Assembly: GCA_030144725.1 (NCBI GenBank)
Contig: JASKMD010000003.1
Location: 10,834,447 to 10,898,446 of the forward strand
Reading direction: 5' to 3'
DNA from: Haematococcus lacustris
Lineage: Eukaryota > Chlorophyta > Chlorophyceae > Chlamydomonadales > Haematococcaceae
DNA length: 64,000 nt
Each line of letters begins with the position of its first letter. Within the stretch, counting starts at the first letter, position 1. Shown in pieces: positions 1 through 10,344 of this stretch. A program made the position numbers and the translations under genes. A model generated the notes under the pieces. The model saw only the letters and a list, made by a program, of their open reading frames with translations. It searched no databases and was not told the DNA's origin.

Positions 1-571
1 GGGAGGTCATGCTTGGGAAGCTGTCCGTCAAGTACTGGGCTAGGCTGGAGCTGAAGTCCAGATGGAGTCTGCTGTCCAAGGTCCAAGGCTGAGCAAGGTC
101 GCGGCTGAAGCCCAGAAGCGTACGAGGGAAGAGGGAGGGACCCTCCATGGTCCCTAGCTTGCAGGCTTCCACGGCTGCACATCCGGCCAGCTTCTTCAGA
201 ACCTCGGTCAGCAGCATGAGGTACTGCCTGCTGCTTTGTGCCCGCTGTTGCTCCAGAGTCAGGACCAGCTTGCATGTCCTGGCTTGCAGGGCTGCGACGA
301 CGCGTGGTGTGAGGAACTGGTCGCAGCGCTGGCTGTCCAGCTGGATATGGAGAGCGGGGGCGTGCAACAGGTTGGTCTTGGACAAAGCACGGCAGGTGAG
401 AGATAGCGCTTCGCCTGCACCAAGCTGTATGGCCCTGCGGGCGATGTCGTTTGATAACTCAATAGGCAGTGTCGTCAGGGAGGTGCCAGGAAGAGGTCCA
501 GGTGTTGCTGAAGATGCCTCAATTGGCACGCCATCAATGGATACATCGCTGTCCCTGCGTTGTGTAGACAT
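1..571 (-). CDS. F-box-like/LRR family protein, member 1 (3' end cut by window edge)
   Basis: An open minus-strand frame runs from an ATG at 569-571 to base 1 without a stop, so only about 190 N-terminal residues are visible. It begins M-S-T-Q-R-R, and is followed by an F-box-like stretch (LPIELSNDIARRAIQ) and then the block LLHAPALHIQLD...CDQFLTPRVVAALQARTCKL. Nearly identical blocks occur in the genes at 11061-12776 and 16776-18539. F-box/LRR proteins usually act as substrate receptors of SCF ubiquitin ligases; that role is only inferred here. The start was chosen because all members begin with a short basic stretch and then S-D/N-x-S-x-x-G-x-P. The leucine-rich C-terminal part would lie to the left of the window. 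Confidence 0.75.
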   Translation of the reverse strand, partial: MSTQRRDSDVSIDGVPIEASSATPGPLPGTSLTTLPIELSNDIARRAIQLGAGEALSLTCRALSKTNLLHAPALHIQLDSQRCDQFLTPRVVAALQARTCKLVLTLEQQRAQSSRQYLMLLTEVLKKLAGCAAVEACKLGTMEGPSLFPRTLLGFSRDLAQPWTLDSRLHLDFSSSLAQYLTDSFPSMTS

Positions 572-649
572 GGCTGTGTGCGCTGTCTCCGATAACAGAG
601 CCGCGGCGGAGGAGCTTGTTCAACACCACAGTCCACACTCATAAGCCAC

Positions 650-761
650 GACTCTTCCGCAGCATTCACATGCGAATGAATTTGAACTGCCATACCCCTT
701 GCTTCAGCCCTCCCCACCTAGGTTGACCGGTGCAGCGCTGACTGATCATGCCTGCTTGAGC
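650..761 (-). promoter_or_regulatory. Conserved upstream block of the F-box/LRR family (member 1 copy)
   Basis: Read on the minus strand, this block of about 110 bases matches 16622-16722 (+) upstream of member 4. Both contain CAGCGCTGCA, then GGTCAACCTRGGTGGGGAGGG, then ATTCATTCNCATGTGAATGC and TGCGGAA. The distance to the ATG is about 80-100 bases in both. Conservation upstream of two separate genes suggests promoter or 5'-UTR sequence, though it could simply be part of the duplicated segment. No TATA box is evident. Confidence 0.5.
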
Positions 762-775
762 ATGTGATGAGGTCG

Positions 776-1149
776 AAGGCAAAGGGAGCGCCTCTGCTGG
801 GTGACCCACAACTCCACCACGACCCGGCTGCCACCTGGCTACCACCGCTGAGCCTGGACACAAAACTACAATCATGAACTTCGTGTTCCCAAGTATGCAT
901 CGCATCAGCTCGAGGCCTCATCCTGCCGCAGCACCTGGTGTGGGAGTCACTGCCCCTTGCTGCCTGTGGGCAGGGGTGGTCATCTAGTCAGCATGTCCCT
1001 CATCAGCCCGCATCGGCAGATGAGGTCCCCTCACTAGGGGTGGTGTTTTGTCTGTGTGGAGTTATGTTCCCATGCACATGGTATGGGCGCCTTTCACCTA
1101 CACTATTGCCTGACCCATGTGACAGGGGGAGAGTTGGCATGGCAGGCAT
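776..1149. other. Intergenic, no gene recognised
   Basis: GC-rich unique-looking sequence between the member 1 upstream block and the Fanzor-like fragment. Short open frames exist on both strands, but none shows a recognisable domain or splice structure. Confidence 0.5.
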
Positions 1150-1841
1150 CCGATGATTGTTGGCTGCTGCTGCTGCTGCTGCTGCTGCTGGGCCTTGGGT
1201 GGGCGGTCTCGCAGCCGCTTGTACCCGCTTGTACCCGCTTGTGCCGCTTGTACCCCTTGGCTGGCAGCTCAGACAGGATTGATTGCAAGCTGCTGGGTAG
1301 GCTCAGCTGCCTGCTCAGCCTTGGTGCACTTGGCTGGCGGGGGAGTGTTGGGCCCTGGCTCTGAGGCTGCTGGCTGTGAAGCTGCCTGGCTGCATGGGGG
1401 CTGTGGCAGGATGCGGGGGGCCACTATCGGGCACCACATCAGGCCCCGCACTGGCTCGTCACGCTGCTGGCTCCGTGCTAAACGCAATAGGCAGTGGTCC
1501 ACCTGCCCTGCTGGGGGTTTCCAGCCTGCAGGCCCGGTATCAATGCATTTGTAATTTGCAACCTGCAATGCATTTGGCCTAATGCTGCTGCATTTGTTTA
1601 GCCGGCTCTCACAGGGCTGCTGTCTACTCACTGATGAGCTGACCTGGCTGGTGCGGAACTCACCCACTAGCACCACCCTGACCAGACGCTCGCTTGTGCC
1701 CCGGGACCTTGACACCACCTTGCATCCAGCTCGCAGCACCGCATCAGCACCCCTGCCTCCCCTGGTGCCAACGCCAGCTGCGCCAAAGAAGACCACCAGC
1801 TGCTTGACACGCTTGTGGCGCTCCATGGACACCTCAGCCAT
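1150..1841 (-). pseudogene. Decayed Fanzor/TnpB-like nuclease C-terminal fragment
   Basis: The minus-strand frame 1269-1841 encodes a stretch with KRVKQLVVFFGAAGVGTRGG, VVLVGEFRTSQVSSSVS, GWKPPAGQVDHCLLR and PVRGLMWCPIVAPR. A second frame at about 1150-1230 continues with YKRLRDRPPKAQQQQ from the (CTG)n tract. From memory, this order matches an abundant Haematococcus protein family whose C-terminus carries a D-R-D-x-N-A-A motif, as in TnpB/Fanzor RNA-guided nucleases. Here the segment expected to carry that motif is missing between the two frames, a frameshift separates them, and the acidic residue expected before RTS is altered (GEFRTS). The N-terminal part would fall in or beyond the 1991-2490 gap. 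This is a dead copy; the family assignment comes from recall and has not been searched. Confidence 0.45.
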
Positions 1842-1990
1842 CTCCTCCTCCAGCTGCAGTCATGCACACAAGGCACACACATGGTGGCTGACGTGTCGGC
1901 ACCAGGTTAGGCATGGCAGTGTGAACTACTCTTTCACTTCATGCCCACCTCCCAATACATAGCCCACTCACCCACCCTCACCTTCTGAAA

Positions 1991-2490
1991 NNNNNNNNNN
2001 NNNNNNNNNNNNNNNNNNNNNNNNNNNNNNNNNNNNNNNNNNNNNNNNNNNNNNNNNNNNNNNNNNNNNNNNNNNNNNNNNNNNNNNNNNNNNNNNNNNN
2101 NNNNNNNNNNNNNNNNNNNNNNNNNNNNNNNNNNNNNNNNNNNNNNNNNNNNNNNNNNNNNNNNNNNNNNNNNNNNNNNNNNNNNNNNNNNNNNNNNNNN
2201 NNNNNNNNNNNNNNNNNNNNNNNNNNNNNNNNNNNNNNNNNNNNNNNNNNNNNNNNNNNNNNNNNNNNNNNNNNNNNNNNNNNNNNNNNNNNNNNNNNNN
2301 NNNNNNNNNNNNNNNNNNNNNNNNNNNNNNNNNNNNNNNNNNNNNNNNNNNNNNNNNNNNNNNNNNNNNNNNNNNNNNNNNNNNNNNNNNNNNNNNNNNN
2401 NNNNNNNNNNNNNNNNNNNNNNNNNNNNNNNNNNNNNNNNNNNNNNNNNNNNNNNNNNNNNNNNNNNNNNNNNNNNNNNNNNNNNNNNNN
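1991..2490. other. Assembly gap (500 N)
   Basis: Exactly 500 N. The first bases after it are GCGGGGCGGGGC, the same pentanucleotide as the array at 8621-10072, so the gap probably hides a collapsed or unreadable GGGGC satellite. Confidence 0.95.
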
Positions 2491-3043
2491 GCGGGGCGGG
2501 GCACCAACGTGCAGCAACCTGGGCATCATACAGGCCACGCCTGGCAGAACGCAGTTGACCATCTCTGATCTCAGCCTCTGCCAGCCTGCCCTGCTGACCT
2601 GCATGTCCCACATCCCAGCCTGACCCTGGGCTTTTGAACCTCAGCTGCCACTTGCCCTGCTCATGATGTGCTGCACAAGAAGGATCTCGTTGGGTCCTGC
2701 TGCTGAGGCTGTGGCTGCGGTAGAGTGCAGCTGTGGGGTGGTGGGCAGCGCGTTGGTGGGGCAGCCACTGTGAAACATGGTGAAGTTGAGGGCGACAGCG
2801 TAGAACATGCTGGCAGTGCGAGCTACAGCTCATGTTGCTGAGGTAATGTTTAATAGCGTTCTTAACCACTGTGGCGGTATGGCAATGTGATGGGCACAAT
2901 GTGGCATGATTAGTGTTGTCCTGGCACTAATGGCATTGTGGCGATGTGTCACAGTGCAGAAATGTGACATGACGGGGACAATGTGGCACAGTGAGTGCTG
3001 TGTTCAGTGCCCCTCCCACTAGCAATGTAGCAGACCTTGTGAC

Positions 3044-3195
3044 CAGTGTTACCAAATACGGCTCTGTACGGTCTGTATTTTCCGTATAATCGTTTTGTAC
3101 GGTACAGTATATACGAAAAAACGGTACATACGGCACAGTATTTACGGGAAAACGGTATACGGTAAAATACAGTCCAGCCGTCTTTGGTAACACTG
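3044..3195. mobile_element. hAT-like MITE (152 bp) with 8-bp TSD
   Basis: Terminal inverted repeats begin CAGTGTTACCAAA at 3044 and end TTTGGTAACACTG at 3195. They are flanked by identical 8-bp duplications CTTGTGAC at 3036-3043 and 3196-3203. The paralogous position in block B (about 24995) has a single CTTGTGAC and no insert, which gives a related empty site. An 8-bp TSD with a CAGTG terminus is typical of the hAT superfamily. The interior is AT-rich with several TACGGTA-like repeats and has no coding capacity, so this is a non-autonomous element. Confidence 0.85.
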
Positions 3196-3261
3196 CTTGT
3201 GACTACTCCCACCCCATCAGCTGTGACTGGACGAACCATATCATTTTGAGAAAGAAGGGCC

Positions 3262-3430
3262 ATGTTAGCGCTGATATTAGGTAAAGCGGCGGGAGCTCTA
3301 CCAGGAGCTTAGATGAGCTGATCTGAGCTGATCAGAGCTGATATGAGCTATCGGGAGCTGATATGAGCTGGCCGGGAGCTGATATGAGCTAGTATGAGCG
3401 CTAACATTAGTTTGTGGGGAACCGCCCTAA
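3262..3430. mobile_element. Probable small inverted-repeat insertion
   Basis: Sequence present in block A but absent from the paralogous place in block B (between 24895 and 24955). It is bounded by inverted copies of ATGTTAGCGCTSATA (3262 onward and about 3392-3408) around a short GAGCTGATAT tandem repeat. No clear target-site duplication was found, and the exact ends are uncertain. Confidence 0.4.
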
Positions 3431-4055
3431 CGGTGTGGTGGGCAATGCTGGTGATGGAGGGTCACATGTGCATTCTTCGTGGAGAGAATGCATGCAGCGC
3501 CATTGAGGGCATGGGAAAGCATTATGTCAAGGTAGTATCTGTGCATACAAGGTTTACACAAGGCGGACGGAATCATGTTGCAAGCTGCTGCTGCTGCCAC
3601 ACGCTGCTGCTGGTGAGTTGTGGCAACATGACTACATCACCAGGAACCACGCACGCGAGCTGACATCCAGGCTCAGAGGCTGAAGTCTGATACAATAAAA
3701 AACAGGTTAAAGCCTTCAGCAGCCGGCCTAGTGCCAAACCACATAACCTGTATGAAAGCACCACAGTACTGATCATGTCACATCAACAGCAAGGCACACA
3801 CTGCATTTTGCACATGTTCTAGGCCGCCCATGCGTCTGCGTGTAAACCACTCTGGCAATTTCTCAATGTGTATCTGTGCGTACAAGGGCCACACCACACA
3901 ATGATGAACATAGTCTCCTGCCACCCCTCACATCACTAGCAAGGCACACACTGCTGTTGGAACACATGGTTGAGGCTGCCCATGCACCTGCATGCAAAGC
4001 ATATCCTGGTTGTTGCTGCACCTGGCAGGGATGCACACACCTGTGTCTCATGCGC

Positions 4056-5878
4056 TCATGACTTGAACCACACCCTGAGCTTGCCCGGCTGGGAAAGGGG
4101 GCTGGCCCGCCAGCATGCAGGCAACCTGTATGAGCTTGATGGCCGCGAAATGCAAATGTCCAGCCACTGGGCCCAGGGCTGCTGGGTCATGAGCTGCAGT
4201 GACTCACACATGGCTGCCGAGGCGGAACCGTCTGCATATGAAAATGTGAGGTGAGTGACGGTGGGCATGAGCTGCACCAGCTGGCGCCAGAACTCCAGGG
4301 AGGGGGTCAGGCTGCCGTAAGAGAAGTCAAGGTGTGTGCGGCCCTGACACAAGGGCGCCAGTGTCGCAACATCCGCTGCGCCCACAACCATGGAGGCCAC
4401 AGACACCGTTCCCCAGATGCAGTGCTTCAACGCTTGCAGCTCTGCCACCAGCTGCTGCAACTTGACATGCTGCTCTGTCTGGGCTGCCATGTCCAGCCAC
4501 AATCATGTGGGCCACATACACCACCCCCCAGCTGCAATGGTTCAGAGCTTGCAGCACAGCCGCCAGCTGCTGCAACTCTACTTGCTGCTCTGCTCGCTGC
4601 GGCCCTGTGCGTCTAGCGTCCAGCCGCAAGACGTTGATCCTCACTGGCACCTTGCAAGTCTGCGTCAAGTTATGGACTGCAGCTGCCACCAGGTGCAAGT
4701 CACTGTTTTTGCGAACATGAAGCGTTCCCAGCATCAGAGGCTGGGTAAGGGTGTGCAGGGGCAGGTAGGCGGCAGTGGCGCAGTCAGCTGAGAATGTGAG
4801 CTCCAGCCGCTGCCAGCTGCAGGGCGCATCTGCATGTGAGCTGGTCAGCCTGTCCAGTAAACCAAGCTGGATGCTGGTAATCTGGGTGGCTGCCAGCAGT
4901 GTGGCCAGCCTCACACCCAACACCTCTGCGTGAGGCAGCTGCAGGGTGTGCAGCTGAGGCAACGCCTGGAGCAGCTTAGGCAGACCCTCCAGGTGGTAAA
5001 GGCTGTGCCACTCAGACTCATTGGAGATCGTCAGCACCTGCAGCTGAGCCAGGGGGGCCAATGCTGCAGTGAACTTGTCAAAGCGCCAATCCGCACCCGC
5101 CCCCTGCTGGAGGCACAGCTGTGTCAGGTGATGGGACAAAGGCTGCAGGCTGGGCAGGAGGGGTTTGTTTTCCCCTTCAGCTGTTGCTGACTAGCAGGCT
5201 CAGCTGCTTGAGATTGGCTGCATGGAACACATTGGCCAGGGTGACTGCCCCTGGTTCAGGCTGCTCAGGCTGGAGGATGGTGCTGCTGCTGAGGTCCAGC
5301 TGCTGCAACTGCAGGGACAGCCGCGGGTGGGAGAGCAGGCTGGCCAGATCACTGCAAGGGATGGAGTAGCCATGAAGGGCTAGGGAGGTCAGGGATGGGA
5401 AGCTGTTAACCAGACACTGGGCAAGGCTGCGGCTGCATTCCATGGGCATAGGAGGGGCCAGGGAGGAGTGCTCGAGGCTGCTTAGCTTGCAAGCATTAAC
5501 AGCTGTGCAGATGCCCAGCTTCTCAAGCACCTCGGCCAGCAGCCTGCTGCCCTGCTCCCGCGGTAGCTCCAGGGTTATGGCCAGCTTGCACTTTCTGGAA
5601 CGCAAGGCTGCTACGACGCGGGGAGAAAGCAGCCGGTCGCAGCACTGCCTGTCAAGCTGCAGCCGGAGAGATGGAGCGTGCAGCAGGCCTGCCTTAAACA
5701 GGTCGAAGCAAGTGCGGGCCAGCGTTTCTCTTCCCTTCACTAGATGGGCGATGTCATCCAACAGATCTGGGGGGAGTTTCAGCAGCGTGGTGGCAGGAAC
5801 GAGTACATCCTCTGCTGATGGTGCCTGTACTGGCACGCCACTGATGTGGGCATCGCTACGACGTTTCGGGTTGTTCAT
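4056..5878 (-). pseudogene. F-box-like/LRR family member 2, frame-broken
   Basis: The start at 5876-5878 (MNNPKRRSD) aligns with the starts of the other members. The F-box-like segment LPPDLLDDIAHLV is followed by the LLHAPSLRLQLDRQCCD block and leucine-rich segments such as LSLQLQQLDLSSSTI. The frame breaks near 5178-5185 by one base. It continues as GENKPLLPSLQPLSHHLTQL to about 4495, then breaks again where a 115-bp segment is tandemly duplicated (about 4375-4480 and 4490-4595). It resumes to the stop at 4056-4058, ending SLEFWRQLVQLMPTV ... QPWAQWLDICIS ... KLRVWFKS. Because 115 is not a multiple of 3, the duplication itself shifts the frame, so this looks like true decay rather than only sequencing error. 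The first break could be a consensus error. Confidence 0.7.
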
Positions 5879-6039
5879 AGCTGTACGTAGCCCACCTTCT
5901 CTTGCGCATAAGATTCTGCTTGTGGTGAGGGATTTCAAATACTTTGGCATGCAGGTATGATCATTGCCATGCGCCTAGCCTGCAAATGAGTCAAACGTAG
6001 GGCGTGCCGGGTCTTAAGACCCGTCTGATGTTTTGAATA

Positions 6040-6660
6040 GGATTTGACACGAGGGGTGGGATGACTGTGCACTTGCTCTTCATTCCGTCACACAGTTTCT
6101 GACCAGCCAGCACAGCTAGGGTTAGGGTAAGGCCAGCACAGCTACTCTGCTGCTACAGTGCTGTCCCTCAATGAAAACGGACCCCTATGGATGCCTGGTC
6201 CCAAGGACAAAACTGCAGCAGCCGCCTGTCATCACCTTCACATTGGCATGGCCTGACCTGGTGCAGCCTGATGCAGGGCCTCACCTGCCTGCCACACAAG
6301 TCTCCAAGGTGCCCGGCCACACCTTTCCACAGTGGGCGTGTTGCTGGGAGGTGCCTTGTCTACTTTGCGGGGGGCCTGGTCTACTCTCTGCCCTCATGCA
6401 GGCCATGCCTGGAGCAGCAGGGTGAGGCAGGGTGTGTGTGCGAGGGGCTTGCAATGCAGCCTGTCCACCTGCACCCTTCCTGCCCTGGACCCAGTCTGGT
6501 CCTGCTCATAGGTTGCTTGGCCTGCAGGACAACCATTGTGGGCTGTCTCCACACTCATCCCACACCAGCCCATGAACTCCCTGCCACCCTGCTGCCCTGC
6601 TGCCCTGCTGCCCTGCCGCCCTGCCGCCTTGCTGCCCTGCTGCCCTGCCTCAGGCAGAGT
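6040..6660 (+). repeat. Dispersed repeat R1, copy a
   Basis: Matches 63485-64000 in the same orientation. Shared stretches include GGCATGGCCTGACCTGGTGC, CATGCAGGCC and TTGTCTACTTTGCGG, followed in both by a CTGCCCTGC/CTGCCGCCC microsatellite. There is no coding potential I would defend. Copy b lies just downstream of member 6, so R1 seems to travel with the F-box/LRR gene neighbourhoods. Confidence 0.7.
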
Positions 6661-7765
6661 AGCATGGCCACAGAGTTCTAGATCAGCCTGGCAGGGTGAT
6701 GATAGTGGCACAGCAACACATGGACGTGGTCATGTGCATGTCATTGCAGTGGCATCACGACATCACCTCACCACTGCCTGATCTTGCCCAGCTGCAACTG
6801 CTTCCTGCCTAAGCCCTCCGTGTTGCCCTCTGCCTTGCTGCCAGCCAGCTACAGGTTGACGGGTGGCCGGCTGCTGCCTGGAAGCTCAGCCTGCGCCGCT
6901 GCTGGTGCCGGCCCATGTTGCTGCCCTCCACCTCCTGACCCACCCCTCCTCCAGCTGCCATGTCTTGCCGCCTCCATCACCCCATGGTGCAAGCACTGTG
7001 GCCTATGCCGTACAGGGGCGGCAGGGCTGCAGGGCAGCAGCAGTAAGTGCCGGGCCCGGCTGACTCTTCAGCTGCTGCCCCCTGCTGCCTGGGTCCATGG
7101 GGCTGCTGCCCGGCTGACTGGTTCACTGGCAGCAAGGGGACGATGCTGCAGGATGATGTGGTGCTGAGCTTCAACCTGGCCATGTTAAGCTGGCCATGTC
7201 CTGGTCAGGGCAGACTGGCCGCAGCTAGTGTCAAGTTAAGGGTGAGGGGCTGGGAAGGTGCCTAGGCCGGCAGGCTGTTGACGCCTTGTGAGGTGCAGTG
7301 CTCTTGACGTTCCAACACCAGCTGCCTGGCGCCCACCATCCACTATCCTGCCGGGTGCCGCACTGAGGTGAGGGTGCAACGGCTGGAGGCGCACGCTGCG
7401 CTAGGCTGCCACTGCCACCTGCTACCGGGGCCTAGCATAGCAGGTGGCCGGCTAATGCCTGGCAGCTCCGTCTGGGCCGCTGCCGGCGCCGCCCCCTGGT
7501 GCTGCCCCCTACCTCCTGACCCACCCCTCCTCCTGAGCTTGTGGCAGTATTGACCCTGCCAGGTGACCTGACTGGCCAGGCAGTGGCAGTGGGGCCTGCT
7601 TGCCTCAGCCTGACCTCAGAGACTCATCACTGACTGACTGCCTAGCTGCCTCGACTCCCTGCCTTAGCCCTGTGTGTTGCCCTCTGCCTCCACAAACACC
7701 TATGACTCATCCTTCCTGCCCCTGACGCCCTGCAGAGCAGCAGAGGGTCTGCCTCAGGCTGCTGC
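6661..7765. other. Intergenic repeats, no gene recognised
   Basis: GC-rich sequence with an internal imperfect duplication: about 6850-6955 resembles about 7435-7540, sharing GGTGGCCGGCT...CCTGG and CCTCCTGACCCACCCCTCCTC. Open frames here are Cys/Pro/Ala-rich artefacts of composition. Confidence 0.5.
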
Positions 7766-7769
7766 CTCA

Positions 7770-8020
7770 ATGGGCAGTGTCAGAGCAGAGCAGCAGTGAT
7801 GGAGGAGGGTGTCCACTGCTGCCAGCAACCTGGTAGCCTGGTCGGTGCTGCTGCCAGTCATCCAGGCTGACACCCACAACGCCTGCACATAGCTCCCAGG
7901 CTGAGGCCAGGAGGCGCCTGCCTGCAGTGTGTGGCACTGGCTGCTGGTGCTCCACTTGCGCAGCCAAGCTGCCTGGCTGGCCTGGTGAGTGGTGGTGAGG
8001 GCCTGGTGTGGTGCTTCCAG
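7770..8020 (+). repeat. Dispersed repeat R2, copy a
   Basis: Matches 59500-60030 in the same orientation: both carry GAGGGTGTCCASTGCTGCCA, CAGGCTGACACCC, TGCACATAGCT, CTGCCTGGCTGGCCTGGT and GTGAGGGCCTGGTGTGGT. It is followed by the sequence 8021-8620, in which I see no gene. Confidence 0.65.
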
Positions 8021-8620
8021 GCTATGTAGAAGGGGAAGGGTGTATGTAGAAGGGGAAGGGTGAACTTGAGGGTGCTGATACAAATTTGGTGACAGCCGCA
8101 TGCTCAAACAATTGGTGATGCAATTTGTTGACGAATTGATTTGGTGAAATCACCAACAAGGCGTATATCTACGGTATCTCACTCAATAACTCGCCATCAT
8201 TTCAATCACCAGTTGTCCAAACACTGGTGACCAGTTACCAGTTGTCACAACAGGGCGGGCTAAGCACCTGGCGTTTGCACCAGCAGCGACTGGTGGGCCT
8301 GAAATGATCTCCCTGTCCCCCCTTGTGTGTATATAGCATCTGTAGGGGCTGCAACAGCATTTTGAGACCTGGTGGTGTGCGCCATCATCCAGAGGTATGT
8401 GGCGCAAAAGGCCTGGCCAGCTTCACTCTACAAAAGGGGTCGCACAGCCTTTGACCACCCGCCCCACAGCCTGCAGCACGCTTGGTAGGCCGGGTCACAC
8501 TGGTCACTCACGCTTGCCCCTGGTCCTGCACTGCAATGACGTTTGCCTGAGTGCAGCGTGGTGGCCTGACACACCTGGTCGTGCTATAGGGGTAGCCAGA
8601 CACACCTACTTCAGCTGCAG

Positions 8621-10072
8621 GGGGCGGGGCGGGGCGGGGCGGGGCGGGGCGGGGCGGGGCGGGGCGGGGCGGGGCGGGGCGGGGCGGGGCGGGGCGGGGC
8701 GGGGCGGGGCGGGGCGGGGCGGGGCGGGGCGGGGCGGGGCGGGGCGGGGCGGGGCGGGGCGGGGCGGGGCGGGGCGGGGCGGGGCGGGGCGGGGCGGGGC
8801 GGGGCGGGGCGGGGCGGGGCGGGGCGGGGCGGGGCGGGGCGGGGCGGGGCGGGGCGGGGCGGGGCGGGGCGGGGCGGGGCGGGGCGGGGCGGGGCGGGGC
8901 GGGGCGGGGCGGGGCGGGGCGGGGCGGGGCGGGGCGGGGCGGGGCGGGGCGGGGCGGGGCGGGGCGGGGCGGGGCGGGGCGGGGCGGGGCGGGGCGGGGC
9001 GGGGCGGGGCGGGGCGGGGCGGGGCGGGGCGGGGCGGGGCGGGGCGGGGCGGGGCGGGGCGGGGCGGGGCGGGGCGGGGCGGGGCGGGGCGGGGCGGGGC
9101 GGGGCGGGGCGGGGCGGGGCGGGGCGGGGCGGGGCGGGGCGGGGCGGGGCGGGGCGGGGCGGGGCGGGGCGGGGCGGGGCGGGGCGGGGCGGGGCGGGGC
9201 GGGGCGGGGCGGGGCGGGGCGGGGCGGGGCGGGGCGGGGCGGGGCGGGGCGGGGCGGGGCGGGGCGGGGCGGGGCGGGGCGGGGCGGGGCGGGGCGGGGC
9301 GGGGCGGGGCGGGGCGGGGCGGGGCGGGGCGGGGCGGGGCGGGGCGGGGCGGGGCGGGGCGGGGCGGGGCGGGGCGGGGCGGGGCGGGGCGGGGCGGGGC
9401 GGGGCGGGGCGGGGCGGGGCGGGGCGGGGCGGGGCGGGGCGGGGCGGGGCGGGGCGGGGCGGGGCGGGGCGGGGCGGGGCGGGGCGGGGCGGGGCGGGGC
9501 GGGGCGGGGCGGGGCGGGGCGGGGCGGGGCGGGGCGGGGCGGGGCGGGGCGGGGCGGGGCGGGGCGGGGCGGGGCGGGGCGGGGCGGGGCGGGGCGGGGC
9601 GGGGCGGGGCGGGGCGGGGCGGGGCGGGGCGGGGCGGGGCGGGGCGGGGCGGGGCGGGGCGGGGCGGGGCGGGGCGGGGCGGGGCGGGGCGGGGCGGGGC
9701 GGGGCGGGGCGGGGCGGGGCGGGGCGGGGCGGGGCGGGGCGGGGCGGGGCGGGGCGGGGCGGGGCGGGGCGGGGCGGGGCGGGGCGGGGCGGGGCGGGGC
9801 GGGGCGGGGCGGGGCGGGGCGGGGCGGGGCGGGGCGGGGCGGGGCGGGGCGGGGCGGGGCGGGGCGGGGCGGGGCGGGGCGGGGCGGGGCGGGGCGGGGC
9901 GGGGCGGGGCGGGGCGGGGCGGGGCGGGGCGGGGCGGGGCGGGGCGGGGCGGGGCGGGGCGGGGCGGGGCGGGGCGGGGCGGGGCGGGGCGGGGCGGGGC
10001 GGGGCGGGGCGGGGCGGGGCGGGGCGGGGCGGGGCGGGGCGGGGCGGGGCGGGGCGGGGCGGGGCGGGGCGG
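8621..10072 (+). repeat. (GGGGC)n satellite, about 290 perfect units
   Basis: About 1,450 bases of uninterrupted GGGGC pentanucleotide without a single visible variant. The G-rich strand has a run of four Gs every five bases and should form G-quadruplexes readily. Open frames on both strands (Gly-Arg-Gly-Gly-Ala and Pro-Arg-Pro-Ala-Pro polymers) result from the repeat and are not called as genes. Perfect homogeneity suggests recent expansion or assembly smoothing. Confidence 0.95.
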
Positions 10073-10344
10073 CATCTTCCTCCTTACATGACGTTAGCCT
10101 GTCAGCGTCGCTATGATAGCAGCTGGCTCAGCTCCCCACCTTGCCAGTCCCTGGTTCACAGCCAGTGGCCCACGCCAGCTCCTGCACCGTCAGCGGCTCC
10201 AGGCAGCATACCAGGACAGGCAGCAGGCATATGAGGTGCAACTTGTAACACTGTGGCAATGTGGCGATGTGATGATCAGTGCCGTCCTGGCACTTATGCC
10301 ATTGTGTCACAGTATTGATGTGCCCGCCCCGCCCCGCCCCGCCC

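Larger units (their letters stand above)
2510..5950 (-). repeat. Segmental duplication block A (inverted relative to block B)
   Basis: Read on the minus strand, this block contains member 2 of the F-box/LRR family and about 1.5 kb of 3' flank. The 3' flank matches, in order, the 3' flank of member 4 (18540-18606 continued at 24081-25320). Shared landmarks are the CCTTGCTAGTGATGTGA-like stretch near 3940, the ACCCTCCATCACCAGCATTGC stretch near 3450, ATATGGTTCGTCC near 3235 and the GCCAGCCTGCCCTGCTGACC stretch near 2580. Block A carries insertions that block B lacks (3044-3195 and about 3262-3430). Block B carries the gypsy element that block A lacks. Confidence 0.75.

Noticed and set aside
1934..2899. 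Frames crossing the first N gap
   Set aside because: Most codons are N; the flanking pieces match the non-coding 3' flank of the duplicated segment.
8397..10091. Long Gly-Arg-Gly-Gly-Ala and Pro-Arg-Pro-Ala-Pro frames on both strands
   Set aside because: Direct readout of the GGGGC satellite; both strands are open simply because the pentanucleotide contains no stop.
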